NCBI GenBank assembly: GCA_021413705.1 | Contig: JAIOPX010000261.1 | Coordinates: 1 to 56,604 of the forward strand | DNA: 56,604 bases | Origin: Planctomycetota bacterium | Lineage (GTDB): Bacteria > Planctomycetota > Planctomycetia > Pirellulales > UBA7805 | Direction: 5' to 3' | Shown: in pieces, positions 8,820 through 17,397 of the stretch | How positions within the stretch are numbered: the first letter of the stretch is position 1 | Layout of the letters: every line of letters starts with the position of its first letter | Program-made: the position numbers and the translations under genes | Notes under the pieces: model-generated | Database searches by the model: none | Told to the model about the DNA's origin: nothing | What the model saw: only the letters and a program-made list of their open reading frames with translations

Positions 8820-9641
8820 ATGTCTAAACACACCCCGCGCTGTGCTATCAGCTCAGTGCCAACCATGACGCCGGCAACCTGCCGGGCAAGTTGGATTGGC
8901 ACTCTGAGATTGGGATCCCTGCTCGTCCCTGTAAAAGCCTATCCGACCATTTCAACCCCTGATTCCCGCCTTCATCAGATGCACACGCAATGCGGGCAAC
9001 GCATCGAATATCGCCGTTGCTGCCCCAAGCATGGTGAGGTCCGCGCCGAAGGAATCGCCAAGGCCTACGCCTATGCCGTCGATCACCTAGTCGAGTTGAC
9101 GCCCGACGAATTGGCCAGGGTGTCACCCATTGATGAGAAGGCCATCATCCTGGAGCGGTTCTTCGACCAGGACCACCTCGACCTGACGTTGCTTGCCGGG
9201 CGGAGCCTGTACCTGGCTCCCGAGAATCCAGCAGGTGTTCCCGTGTTCGCTAGTCTGCTGGCCGCACTTCTCCATGCGCGCAAATGGGCTCTGGGGCGAG
9301 TCGTTTTCTCTGGACGGCGACAGTTGGTCGTCATCCATCCGGGAGACGACACCCTGATTCTGCACACGCTTCACGACCCGGTGCAACGTCGCGCGCCCGT
9401 GTTGGTGCCGAAGAGCGCCCACAGTCCGGCCAAGGGGGAGGTGCATGCAATCGAACGCCTGATCCAGCAAACCAGCGGGCCGATTTCCTGGACGGAGTAC
9501 CATGACGACGCGGACGAGCGGCTGGCTCGGTTGGTCGCAGATAAAGTTCAAGCAAGCCAGACCCCGCTCGCAGCCGGGCTGCGGCTGGCCAAGCCCGATT
9601 CCCGCAATTCGAAGCCGAGACGCAAGGCAAAGGCCGCCTAG
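8820..9641 (+). CDS. ku: Ku DNA end-binding protein
   Basis: A 273-residue bacterial Ku homologue; Ku homodimers encircle broken DNA ends and recruit ligase D for non-homologous end joining. Family landmarks: SWIGTLRLGSLLVPVKAY (residues about 24-41), LHQMHTQCGQRIEYRRCC (about 51-68), the AKAYAYAVDHLVELTPDEL segment, SLYLAPENPAG, and LILHTLHDPVQRR. Length is normal for the family; the C-terminus is a basic KPRRKAKAA tail. No ligD is in the window. It ends 46 nt before tnsA on the same strand, so it is probably co-transcribed with the transposon genes, a striking association. Confidence 0.88.
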   Translation: MSKHTPRCAISSVPTMTPATCRASWIGTLRLGSLLVPVKAYPTISTPDSRLHQMHTQCGQRIEYRRCCPKHGEVRAEGIAKAYAYAVDHLVELTPDELARVSPIDEKAIILERFFDQDHLDLTLLAGRSLYLAPENPAGVPVFASLLAALLHARKWALGRVVFSGRRQLVVIHPGDDTLILHTLHDPVQRRAPVLVPKSAHSPAKGEVHAIERLIQQTSGPISWTEYHDDADERLARLVADKVQASQTPLAAGLRLAKPDSRNSKPRRKAKAA

Positions 9642-9687
9642 GGCAGCCGGCCAACTCGGTTCTAAACCTTTCCGCGCAGAGACTGTC

Positions 9688-10491
9688 ATGCTTCAAAACG
9701 ATACTTCGCCATCCACGTTCCGACTGCGCCGTCGAACCCCCGGTTCGTTTGTCCTGGTGCCGTGCCCCAGGCTCGGGCGAGCCTTGCGGTGCCAGGGGCA
9801 GCTCGAGGCGGCCGTTGCCGTCGTCCTGGCGGCGTGTCCCAAGGTCGCCACGGTCAGAGAACAGCCACTGGAAATCTGGTACGCCTGGAGTGGGCAGTCG
9901 GATGCCATGGGCATCCGGCTGCTCGCTGGCCCACCTCAGCGGCCTGTCGGGAGACATAACGACGTCCGCTACAGCTACATTGTGTCGGATTTTTTGATCG
10001 AGATGATCGATGGCGGGCAGCGATTGATTGAGGTCAAGCCCTCAGACCGGCTGCATGGTCCGGTGGCCCAGCGCAAACTGGCGGTCGCCTCGATGTTCGC
10101 TGCGCAACGCGGCTGGGGGTTCCACGTCGTCACGGAGCGGGAACTCTTCAGCGGCCCACTGGTGAATAACTTGAGGCTTTTGGCCCGCTATCGAACCCTC
10201 GATGCGGACCAGTCTCTCATGGAGTTGCTCGAACAGCGCACTGTCCCCAACGGCGTGCCGTTTTCTGATCTTGTCTTGCAAGTTAGCTCTTCGGCCGGAC
10301 CCAGCCAGGCCTGCGCTCATTTGCGTCATCTGCTGGCTGTGGGCCAGCTCAGTTTCGATCCAACCGGGGCGCGCCTCGGCGACCAAACGCTCGTTTTTCC
10401 AGGAGGTGTAATCCAATGGGACCCATTCGACTCAGTGTGGGCACCGAGTGGCTGCTGGACGGCCGGGCCTACCGGGTCGTCCGCCAACTAG
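9688..10491 (+). CDS. tnsA: TnsA-like transposon endonuclease
   Basis: 267 residues from the ATG at 9688. In Tn7-type elements TnsA cuts the 5' strands at the transposon ends while TnsB cuts and joins the 3' strands. The restriction-endonuclease-fold catalytic set is visible: E40 (GQLEAAV), D101 (IVSDFLIE) and E115-x-K117 (LIEVKPSD). The C-terminal half is helical, as in TnsA's TnsC-contacting domain. The gene overlaps tnsB by 76 nt and follows ku. Presence of TnsA implies cut-and-paste rather than copy-in movement. Confidence 0.88.
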   Translation: MLQNDTSPSTFRLRRRTPGSFVLVPCPRLGRALRCQGQLEAAVAVVLAACPKVATVREQPLEIWYAWSGQSDAMGIRLLAGPPQRPVGRHNDVRYSYIVSDFLIEMIDGGQRLIEVKPSDRLHGPVAQRKLAVASMFAAQRGWGFHVVTERELFSGPLVNNLRLLARYRTLDADQSLMELLEQRTVPNGVPFSDLVLQVSSSAGPSQACAHLRHLLAVGQLSFDPTGARLGDQTLVFPGGVIQWDPFDSVWAPSGCWTAGPTGSSAN

Positions 10492-12464
10492 ATGGCAGCC
10501 GCTTTGTCGCCCAGGACACCAAGTTCAATTTGGAGGAAGAGTTTTCGGAAGCGCAGATCCTGTCGCTTTATGCTGAGCGACGCCTCTGCTTCGCTACAGA
10601 CGACAGTGCCCCACGCGGGCAAGTAGTGATCTCCAAGCCCCGCGCACTCGATGATCTTGATGATCGCCAACGCGCCAACGTCGAAGCGCGTTGGCACGCC
10701 ATTGAACCTATTACCCGTCTATCACACTGCCCGACTACCGCTGATTTTCAGCAACGGGCGACGGAACTGGAGTGTGCAGGGACGGTAATTTCCTCCCGTT
10801 CGCTACGGAGGTACTTTCGTGCGTGGAAGAGGTCGGGCGGCGACCGCTTGTCCCTCTTGCCAGCGACGTCAAAATGCGGCGGTCGGGGCCGCTCCAAGCG
10901 GACGAGCATGCTGCGGCGGTACCCGGTACTCAGTCGTCTCGTAGAAGAGGCCGTCGCCGCAGTCTACCTGAGCACCGCCCGTCGATCCCAATCGGCGGTG
11001 GCACGACGTGTACTAGAGGATCTGCAACACCACAATGCCCGACTACCGGCGGCCGAGGCCATTCCTATTCCCCGCCAAGGTTCCCTCCTGAGGGCCATCG
11101 CCCGTCGGATCACCCAGCTGGATCCCTGGGAAGTGGACCGCGCACGCTGGGGCAGACGAATTGCGGATCGCCGCCATGCGGCCACTTCCAGCCTCCGCCA
11201 AGCAACCCGCATCCTCGAGCGCGTCGAGATCGACCACAGCCCGCTGAAGGTCGTGGTCGGTACAGAAGCCGGCCCCATCGGCCAGCCCTGGCTGACGGTC
11301 CTGATCGATTACTACAGCCGGATGATCGTGGGATTCTGTCTGGGTTTCGAGCCGCCCTCGTATGCGGTCATCATGGAGGCCCTGCGGCATGCCATCCTGC
11401 CGAAATCGTACGTCAAGGAGCGCTTTGCGCGTGTGCGAGGCAGCTGGCCCTGCTACGGGCTTCCCGAAAAGCTCGTCTGCGACAGGGGACCGGATCTGAC
11501 CAGCAAAGATCTTGAGCAGGCCGCATTTCAGTTGAACATCGAGCTCGATTTCAATCCACCTCGTACACCCCATTTCAAGGGAACCGTCGAGTCTTTCTTC
11601 GATCTATTGAACGACCAACTCGTTGCCTCCCTACCGGGCCGAACATTTCGAAGTTGGCAGCAGCGGGCGGACTACAAACCTGACGAAGGACCGTTGATTC
11701 CGTACGAGACGCTATTGGAGATAATGCATATCCATCTGATCGACGTGTATGCCGCCAGCAAGCATCCTACATCGGTCACCACGAGGCTCGAGATGTGGCA
11801 GGAATGCGCGCTGGAGCATCCACCGTGCCTGCCGGCTTCGCCGGACGATTTAGTGATGCTGCTGGCCCGGCGGGTAGAACGAACCCTGTCGGTTCGCGGG
11901 ATCGAGCTGAGCGGCATGTTTTACAACAGTGACGAGTTGATGGCGCTGCGGGCCGAAGTGGCTGCCCACAATCTGGCGACGGAGCGGTTTCAAATCCGCT
12001 ACAACCCCTGGGACTTGGGCCATGCCTGGGCGCTCAATCCCTTGGATCGGCGTTATTTGAGACTCACGGCAGCCGATCCGGTGATGAACGGGATGACAGA
12101 GTACCAGTGGAAGGTACTCAGACGGGCCGTTCGTGACCGGTTTGAAAAGCCAGACCATCTATTGAGTCTGGCTGCCGGCCGAATTGCTATCCGCGATGCG
12201 GTCGAGCAGACAGTTGCGAAGCCATCCCAAAAACGGCGCGTGCGGGCGGCGCGGTTTTTAGGTACGCCGCACCTCGCGCTGGAGTCGGCAACATCGTCTC
12301 AGCAGGAGGACGTGATGGACCAGGTTGAGGCCGCTTCCACGTCGCTTAAACAGAAAACACCGGAGATCGACTCAGACGGACAATCGGCTTCCGGCAATCG
12401 GCCGTTGGCCAATGTCGATCCGGGCGACCTGGATGTCGATGGCTGGGAGGTCTCCTGCGGATAA
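10416..12464 (+). CDS. tnsB: TnsB-like DDE transposase
   Basis: A 682-residue transposase of the Mu/TnsB/retroviral-integrase group, with a strong AGGAGGTG ribosome site. Residues about 1-250 are helical and basic, the usual end-binding part. The catalytic DDE triad is D273 (EIDHS), D356 (VCDRG) and E392 (KGTVESFF), followed by the beta-barrel region. The C-terminal ~80 residues are a variable linker, where TnsC is usually contacted. The stop at 12464 is followed not by tnsC but by about 10.3 kb of unrelated genes; the cognate tnsC is probably the one at 22732. Confidence 0.92.
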   Translation: MGPIRLSVGTEWLLDGRAYRVVRQLDGSRFVAQDTKFNLEEEFSEAQILSLYAERRLCFATDDSAPRGQVVISKPRALDDLDDRQRANVEARWHAIEPITRLSHCPTTADFQQRATELECAGTVISSRSLRRYFRAWKRSGGDRLSLLPATSKCGGRGRSKRTSMLRRYPVLSRLVEEAVAAVYLSTARRSQSAVARRVLEDLQHHNARLPAAEAIPIPRQGSLLRAIARRITQLDPWEVDRARWGRRIADRRHAATSSLRQATRILERVEIDHSPLKVVVGTEAGPIGQPWLTVLIDYYSRMIVGFCLGFEPPSYAVIMEALRHAILPKSYVKERFARVRGSWPCYGLPEKLVCDRGPDLTSKDLEQAAFQLNIELDFNPPRTPHFKGTVESFFDLLNDQLVASLPGRTFRSWQQRADYKPDEGPLIPYETLLEIMHIHLIDVYAASKHPTSVTTRLEMWQECALEHPPCLPASPDDLVMLLARRVERTLSVRGIELSGMFYNSDELMALRAEVAAHNLATERFQIRYNPWDLGHAWALNPLDRRYLRLTAADPVMNGMTEYQWKVLRRAVRDRFEKPDHLLSLAAGRIAIRDAVEQTVAKPSQKRRVRAARFLGTPHLALESATSSQQEDVMDQVEAASTSLKQKTPEIDSDGQSASGNRPLANVDPGDLDVDGWEVSCG

Positions 12465-12504
12465 TGCCGTCTCCAACGGGATATGTCGCAGGGCCAGGGG
12501 GACG

Positions 12505-12708
12505 ATGCCCATGCCCCCTCCGGCAATTGAAGCCTTGCGTTCCCCTACAGTGCTTGATTGTTTCATGGGGTCAGGCAGCACAGCAGTGGCGGCTGTGGAG
12601 ACATGATTCACCTTCGTCGGGTGTGAGATTGACCCGGAATATTTTACGTTTGAAGAGAGGAGAATTGGGTCGGTTAAGACTCTTGAAGAAGCTACTGCGC
12701 ATGAATGA
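12505..12708 (+). pseudogene. DNA methyltransferase C-terminal remnant
   Basis: In one frame the DNA reads VLDCFMGSGSTAVAA, then an in-frame TGA (12604-12606), then FTFVGCEIDPEYF and EERRI, to a TGA at 12706-12708. This is the C-terminal AdoMet-binding signature (DPFxGSGT ... GxExDxxYxxxA..R) of N6/N4 amino-methyltransferases. Only about 67 codons remain and the catalytic (D/N/S)PP(Y/W) motif is missing. It marks the left boundary of the cargo after tnsB. Confidence 0.7.
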
Positions 12709-12755
12709 TAATGTCCGCTTCTATTTCGTGACGGTCTTTCGCAAGGAGGCAGCAG

Positions 12756-13238
12756 GTGGAAACAAAAGATTATTTCTCCATTTCACTTTCATTCATAGCA
12801 TTGTGTGTGGCTTGTGCGTCTATTTTCCTGAACCATCGTTTGACGATGGGAAGGGAGAAGCGTGACAGACTGCTTGACGCCATCTCGCGAGCTCTTTTAA
12901 GTCAATCGGTATTTATTCACGCTTATGGTAGCTGCCTACAATTCAAATGGACGCACCCAAATGAACCACCCGGCCTCGGCGATCCCGTGATCGCTGAACT
13001 GCATCGTGCCTTTGCATCCCTTGGCACTGATGTTCAAGTAATTCAAATGGTAATTGGGGATAGAGGCATATTGAAGAACGCCATGCACGAATTGGGCATG
13101 GCGTTTCATCGCTTAACTGACCCCACTAAGAGCATTGATGACGACTGGAAGAATGCGCTTCACAACCAGCTGTCTTGCCAAGCTACATTGATGGCTCGTG
13201 AGTATGAATCGATTTGGAATATGCACAAGTACAAGTAA
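12756..13238 (+). CDS. Membrane-anchored unknown protein
   Basis: 160 residues from a GTG preceded by AAGGAGG at 7 nt. The N-terminus has one hydrophobic segment (ISLSFIALCVACASIFL, residues about 8-24) followed by a basic stop-transfer stretch and a helical cytoplasmic domain of about 130 residues. No recognised family. It lies in the cargo next to the TIR genes, so a defence role is possible but unproven. Confidence 0.65.
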   Translation: METKDYFSISLSFIALCVACASIFLNHRLTMGREKRDRLLDAISRALLSQSVFIHAYGSCLQFKWTHPNEPPGLGDPVIAELHRAFASLGTDVQVIQMVIGDRGILKNAMHELGMAFHRLTDPTKSIDDDWKNALHNQLSCQATLMAREYESIWNMHKYK

Positions 13239-13434
13239 GCTCGCACTCCCTTAATCGGCGCTCCTCGTCCTATCCCTCTTTCTGGACGCAGAACTCTTCA
13301 GTCTGACCTTCCAGCAGGTGCTTCTGCGTCCAACTCATGCGTAAGTTCAACGTGTGCGACATCGCCAGTTATCTGCGCCTGTGCAAAGGCTGCCGACCTA
13401 AGTTCCGGGGCAAGGATCGCATGGGCGAAAACAA

Positions 13435-13680
13435 ATGGACAAGCATTGTTACAGCGACGAGCTCCAGCAATGGTTCGCCAGCGGTTTGCGTCGCTACGAG
13501 AAACATGCTTATGGGCGCATGCTGGGCGACATATATCTCAACGCCCGCTGGATCAACAAGAAATTGGTTGTCGAGGGCGGGGCGTGGCACGTCAGATACT
13601 CGAAGCTAGTCAGAAAACATCCGGGGCTGTGGGTTGATGAAAAGGCCCTTCCTCTCGCGGAGTGGAGAAAGAAAAGGTAG
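13435..13680 (+). pseudogene. Staphylococcal-nuclease-like C-terminal fragment
   Basis: An 81-codon frame containing YGRMLGDIYLNARWINKKLV, AWHVRYSK and GLWVDEKALPLAEWRKK. These match the second half of SNase-fold nucleases (YGRxLGxIYxxGxxxNxxLV, GxAWxYxxYS, GLWxxxxPxxPWxWR). The first half with the catalytic Arg and Asp pair is not readable in any frame here, and the spacing before GLW is shortened. Most likely a decayed secreted nuclease gene. Confidence 0.55.
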
Positions 13681-13746
13681 CCACCCCCTACCACACCTGA
13701 GCGGGGCTGACTAAGCTGCCAGTTCCCCGTAGACGAGGCAGGCAAC

Positions 13747-14310
13747 ATGGCAATTCTCTCATTAGCAGACGCTCGTGGTGCCGCCCAAGCCGTATATGGG
13801 CACGAACTTAGAGCGAAGTCCGCAGAAGTAGTCCTCGACGAAAAGGTCGCTTCAGTCGGTCTCGATTAGGAGTTCGACATTTTCCTTTCTCATAGCTATG
13901 CCGACGCACAACTTGATGGTGATGCTCTTCTTGGTGTAGTGACAATTCTGAGTTCACTCGGTTACAGCGTTTACGTGGATTGGATAATTGACAAAGAGTT
14001 CAGTCGTGAGGAGGTAACTTACAATACCGCTGTTCTTTTACGACTCAGGATGAAGCATAGTCGCTGCTTATTTTTTGTGACATCTAAAACGACTGCGAAG
14101 TCAATTTGGATGCCCTGGGAATTGGGCTACATGGATGGACATATCGGGAAGGTTGCTATCCTGCCGTTGACTGGTGGCTCTGAGTTCAAAGGACAGGAAT
14201 ATCTAGGGGTATATCCATACGTCGATAAGTCAAACAACAGCCTCTGGATTCACAAAGACCGCCAGAATTGGGTCAGCTTCGAACGGTGGTTAAAGGGGGA
14301 GAAACCATAA
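13747..14310 (+). pseudogene. TIR-domain protein interrupted by in-frame TAG
   Basis: From the ATG at 13747 (GAGGCAGG upstream) the frame reads a 40-residue leader, an in-frame TAG at 13867-13869, then EFDIFLSHSYADAQ and a full TIR-like domain to 14310, including YSVYVDWIID and WMPWELGYMDG with the putative catalytic Glu. It is a tandem paralogue of the intact gene at 14329, whose aligned residue at the TAG is Phe. The part after the stop could be re-initiated at an ATG (13939), but that would delete the first TIR strand. I score it a pseudogene; readthrough is the alternative. Confidence 0.7.
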
Positions 14311-14328
14311 CGAGGTTTCTCAGTTGAT

Positions 14329-14943
14329 ATGGCACTGCTGTCACTACCTGAAGTAGATCAGTATGCTAATGTCGCATACGGAAGTAGGATGGCGACTAAA
14401 GCAGCAGCGGATATTCTAAAAGAAGATACCGTCATAATTCCGATGGACTTCGAGTTCGACATTTTTCTTTCCCATAGCTATCACGACGCACAAGTGAATA
14501 TGAAACGGCTACTCGGCATAAAAGCGATCATGGAAGAACTCAAGTACAGTGTCTATGTAGATTGGATTATAGATAACATGAGTCGAGAAACAGTGACATC
14601 ACAAACGGCGTCAACACTTCGCAGACGCATGTTTCACAGTCGTTCACTCTTGTTCGCAACTTCCCAAACGTCGCACCAGTCCAAATGGATGCCTTGGGAG
14701 CTTGGCTACAAAGACGGGCAGTCCAGCGATGGAGGAGACCTTGGTAGAGTAGCGATACTTCCGCTTGCACAAGCAAAGGGATATGCCGATTACGAGGGCC
14801 AAGAATATCTTGGCGTCTATCCATACGTCGACCGCACAAAAGATACGGACGGAGTGTTGAGTCTGTGGGTAAATGAAGACGCAAACACGTACATATCATT
14901 CGATTCTTGGCTTCAGGGCAAAAAACCATATAAGAGAAAATAG
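14329..14943 (+). CDS. TIR-domain protein (putative NADase effector)
   Basis: 204 residues. The TIR fold starts at FEFDIFLSHSYHDAQ (residues 41-55), with YSVYVDWII (73-81) and KWMPWELGYKDG (119-130); E124 is the likely catalytic Glu. Bacterial TIR proteins usually consume NAD+ or make cyclic ADP-ribose-type signals in anti-phage defence. There is no separate sensor domain, only ~40 N-terminal residues and a short beta-rich tail. It is followed after 8 nt by a four-helix membrane protein, so the two probably work together. Confidence 0.82.
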   Translation: MALLSLPEVDQYANVAYGSRMATKAAADILKEDTVIIPMDFEFDIFLSHSYHDAQVNMKRLLGIKAIMEELKYSVYVDWIIDNMSRETVTSQTASTLRRRMFHSRSLLFATSQTSHQSKWMPWELGYKDGQSSDGGDLGRVAILPLAQAKGYADYEGQEYLGVYPYVDRTKDTDGVLSLWVNEDANTYISFDSWLQGKKPYKRK

Positions 14944-14951
14944 ATGAATCC

Positions 14952-15359
14952 ATGAACGAAAAGAAATTGGCACATCTGAAGATGATTCAGGCAACGATCA
15001 TTCGCATGGATGCGCACTCCTCACTTCTTCGCGCCTGGACCATAACTCTCGTCGCTGGAGTTTTCGCATTGGCAGCGAAGGATGCGGATATCAAGTTCAT
15101 ACTGATCGCGTACATACCCACAATAATGTTTTGGGTGCTCGACGGCTTTTATCTGAACCAGGAACGCTTGTTTCGTGAACTCTACGATTCTGTCGCCGCA
15201 AAGGACGAGAATGCAATTGATTTCTCGATGAACACTTCGGGTTTCACCGGGTCGTGGGCAGGAGCAATGGTTTCGATAACACTGCTTATCTTTTACGGTG
15301 CCATTCTTGGAATCATTATTCTAGTAATGTTCGCATTTCCCTATCTGGCGAAACTCTAG
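14952..15359 (+). CDS. Membrane protein linked to TIR genes
   Basis: 135 residues with an N-terminal cytoplasmic helix and about three or four hydrophobic segments: LLRAWTITLVAGVFALAA (residues about 25-42), FILIAYIPTIMFWVLDGFYL (about 49-68) and MVSITLLIFYGAILGIIILVMFAF (about 106-129). The NQERLFRELYD and IDFSMNT segments are hallmarks of a family of small membrane proteins often seen near defence genes; its function is not established. The 8-nt gap from the TIR gene suggests co-translation. Confidence 0.72.
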   Translation: MNEKKLAHLKMIQATIIRMDAHSSLLRAWTITLVAGVFALAAKDADIKFILIAYIPTIMFWVLDGFYLNQERLFRELYDSVAAKDENAIDFSMNTSGFTGSWAGAMVSITLLIFYGAILGIIILVMFAFPYLAKL

Positions 15360-15519
15360 CACGTCTGCTTTTCTCTCCGAATGTAGCTACTGCCAGTAAC
15401 GAGGGGTCTTGAGGTGGTGCCGATTCCACGGACAGGTCGGTCTCTTATTCGGGATTGAGGTGGATGCGGTCAGCACCGAGATGCAGAGTTCGCCTAGTGG
15501 TCTTCCCAAGGGCGCCACA

Positions 15520-15770
15520 TCAGAAGTCGTACCACACACCCAGGCCGATCTGCTGCTCGAACTGGCTGTAGAACTCGTACTGGGGACTGAGGCCGTTGTA
15601 GTAAATAACGCCTAGCCGCATCAGGGGGCCGCCCACGCCTCCGGCGTGAGATTACCGCTGTAATTGAGCTCCTGCCGCAAATGGCCATTGACAGCCAGGA
15701 ACGGTGCGCCTTGGATGCCGGTGCAGGTTGCGGGAGCGTATTCCATGTTGAATTGAAATTCCCAGGGTTT
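15520..15770 (-). pseudogene. C-terminal remnant of an outer-membrane-like protein
   Basis: On the minus strand about 84 codons read without a stop: KPWEFQFNMEY, then APFLAVNGHLRQELNYSG, WAAPLMRLGVIYYNG, QYEFYSQFEQQIGLGVWYDF and a TGA at 15522-15520. Alternating hydrophobic residues and the terminal aromatic YDF are typical of a beta-barrel C-terminus. The N-terminal part is lost at the junction with the IS256 fragment near 15778. Confidence 0.5.
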
Positions 15771-15779
15771 GCACCGCCA

Positions 15780-16100
15780 TTAGTGTACGCGAGGCTGCCG
15801 GACGGGAAGTGGTCCGGCGCCCGTGAGGATCTCGCGCTGCGGCAGGTGTCCGGTACGGACCACCAGCCGGCGGCCCTGGTCGTCACGCCGAAGAGCGTGC
15901 TGGGCGACAAACGCCTCGACTTCCGCATCCACGGCCGCTTGCAGCATCTGCCTGGCTCCCTCGTGGACCAGCTGGTCCAACGGACTCGATCCATTAAAGG
16001 CCGTGCGAAACGCCAGCACCTCGGCGTCCGCTAATTCCACTCCAGGGTTCTCGCGCTCCGGTGCTGGACGACCAGCACGCACTTTCGTACTCTGACTCAT
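15780..16100 (-). pseudogene. IS256-family transposase, N-terminal fragment
   Basis: 106 codons with the family's N-terminal signature: PLDQLVHEGARQMLQAAVDAE, FVAQH, GRRLVVRTGHLPQREILTGAG and PVRQPRVH. IS256/mutator transposases are about 400 residues; the catalytic DDE part is absent because the frame stops exactly where the beta-barrel remnant begins. The 90 bp on its promoter side (16101-16190) are AT-rich and probably include an IS end, since GTAGAAAGTTGTG-like sequence lies there on the minus strand. Confidence 0.8.
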
Positions 16101-16309
16101 GGCGTATCCTCCTGCCCTCGTCGGACTGCTGAAGTTGTCACATTCCTCAGCAGGATACGCCGCCTTTATTTACTCCGCTAGAACACAACTTTCTACAATA
16201 CCTCTCGCGAACCATCTGGCGCCCGAAACCTCGCCGAAGGCCGCGACTCCGAACCTGCCGACAACCTGCTAGAACGCATCCGCGCCGGGTGTGAAGATAC
16301 GAAGTAAAC

Positions 16310-17014
16310 GTGACAGATCTTTTGAAACAGCTATTGACCGACTATGGCTTCCTCGCGGCAATGGTGGGTAATTTAGACGCGGCGCGGGAAATATGGGCGC
16401 AGTCATCACAATCGCCCGATATCGGTATGAACCAATATCGCGTAGACGAATCATTCGCAGAAGCGTATTCGCGCGGCACGAGTGACCTAAAACAACGGAC
16501 GCCAACTTTTCTCTATGGCATGTGCTTGGTTCACGGTTATGGCCTGCTCGAACATTATTTATCGGACGTCATTCGCAAAATCGTTCGGTCCAATCCGCGC
16601 GTCTTACTCACGTTGCAAAAACGGGAGGACCGGAAGATCGACTATCGTGTAGTGATTGACAATATCGATTCGCCGAAAGCACTAATCGACGAATTGGCCA
16701 ACCGTGAACTCCTTAGCCTCACATATGGTCCTATCGAGGACTATCTGAAGGCACTGAGAACTCGGTTTGGGCTTGCGTCGCTTAACGACAATCTCGACGC
16801 AAGGATCATTCAACTCGCCCTGCTTCGGAATTGTCTAGTTCACAACCGCAGTGTGGCCGATGAACGACTGGCCACAGTCTCGGGTGGGTTCTACCGCAAT
16901 GGACAGCGGATAAGGGTTGATCGTAATATGGTGTCCAGGTGCATCACCACATTTATGTGGTTCGCATCTCAGGTAGATCAGACAGCATTGTCAGTACACT
17001 TCAAAAACTCCTAG
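16310..17014 (+). CDS. HEPN-like protein (candidate RNase effector)
   Basis: 234 residues from a GTG at 16310; no strong ribosome site. All-alpha by composition. Near the C-terminus RNCLVH (R173-x4-H178) followed by NRSVAD fits the R-x4-6-H motif of HEPN ribonucleases, with a preceding helical pair (GMCLVHGYGLLEHYLSDVIRKI, about 70-91, and LIDELANRELLSLTYG, about 125-140). HEPN proteins cleave RNA in toxin-antitoxin, CRISPR and abortive-infection systems. It is the first gene of the five-gene operon ending at 20070, 23 nt before the MGGSGGG gene, suggesting an effector. Confidence 0.65.
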   Translation: MTDLLKQLLTDYGFLAAMVGNLDAAREIWAQSSQSPDIGMNQYRVDESFAEAYSRGTSDLKQRTPTFLYGMCLVHGYGLLEHYLSDVIRKIVRSNPRVLLTLQKREDRKIDYRVVIDNIDSPKALIDELANRELLSLTYGPIEDYLKALRTRFGLASLNDNLDARIIQLALLRNCLVHNRSVADERLATVSGGFYRNGQRIRVDRNMVSRCITTFMWFASQVDQTALSVHFKNS

Positions 17015-17037
17015 CACATGCGAAAAAGGAGGCAGAT

Positions 17038-17397
17038 ATGGGCGGTTCAGGAGGAGGAACACCAGACTTTGGCAGACCTAGTGGTGGAGGAGGCCCACAA
17101 CCTGGAAACGGAGGCGATCTATGTTCATCGTTGACTGAAGACACTCTAATTGCTAGCCCCGCCCCTGCCGTCATATCGACAATTACAGTAGGCGAAACGC
17201 TTCGCCTGTCGCTAAGTCCTGGCGATAATCCCCCAGTGCTAGCGCAGAAGCCAAGCGGAGTGCTGGTTGGAACTGTGATGCCAACTTTCCTAGTGGACTT
17301 GGTCGACTGCATGAGGGCTGGTAACGCATACGAGGTCAAGGTTCTTGAGATAAGCGGCGGTGCCATTCGAGTGCGCGTGCAACCGGAGACGCCCTAA
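17038..17397 (+). CDS. Small protein with MGGSGGG N-terminus
   Basis: 119 residues; start at the ATG preceded by AAAAAGGAGGCAGAT. The first ~28 residues are a Gly/Pro-rich flexible tail starting M-G-G-S-G-G-G. Residues about 29-119 form a compact beta-rich domain (CSSLTEDTLIASPAPAVIST, VGETLRLSL, GVLVGTVMP, LVDCMRAGNAYEVKVLEI, GAIRVRVQPE). No enzyme motif. After removal of Met a free glycine tail would be exposed, which by analogy to QueC-like protein modification in type IV CBASS could be a conjugation substrate; that is inference. Its stop overlaps the next start (TAATG), so it is tightly coupled to the kinase/transferase. Confidence 0.75.
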   Translation: MGGSGGGTPDFGRPSGGGGPQPGNGGDLCSSLTEDTLIASPAPAVISTITVGETLRLSLSPGDNPPVLAQKPSGVLVGTVMPTFLVDLVDCMRAGNAYEVKVLEISGGAIRVRVQPETP

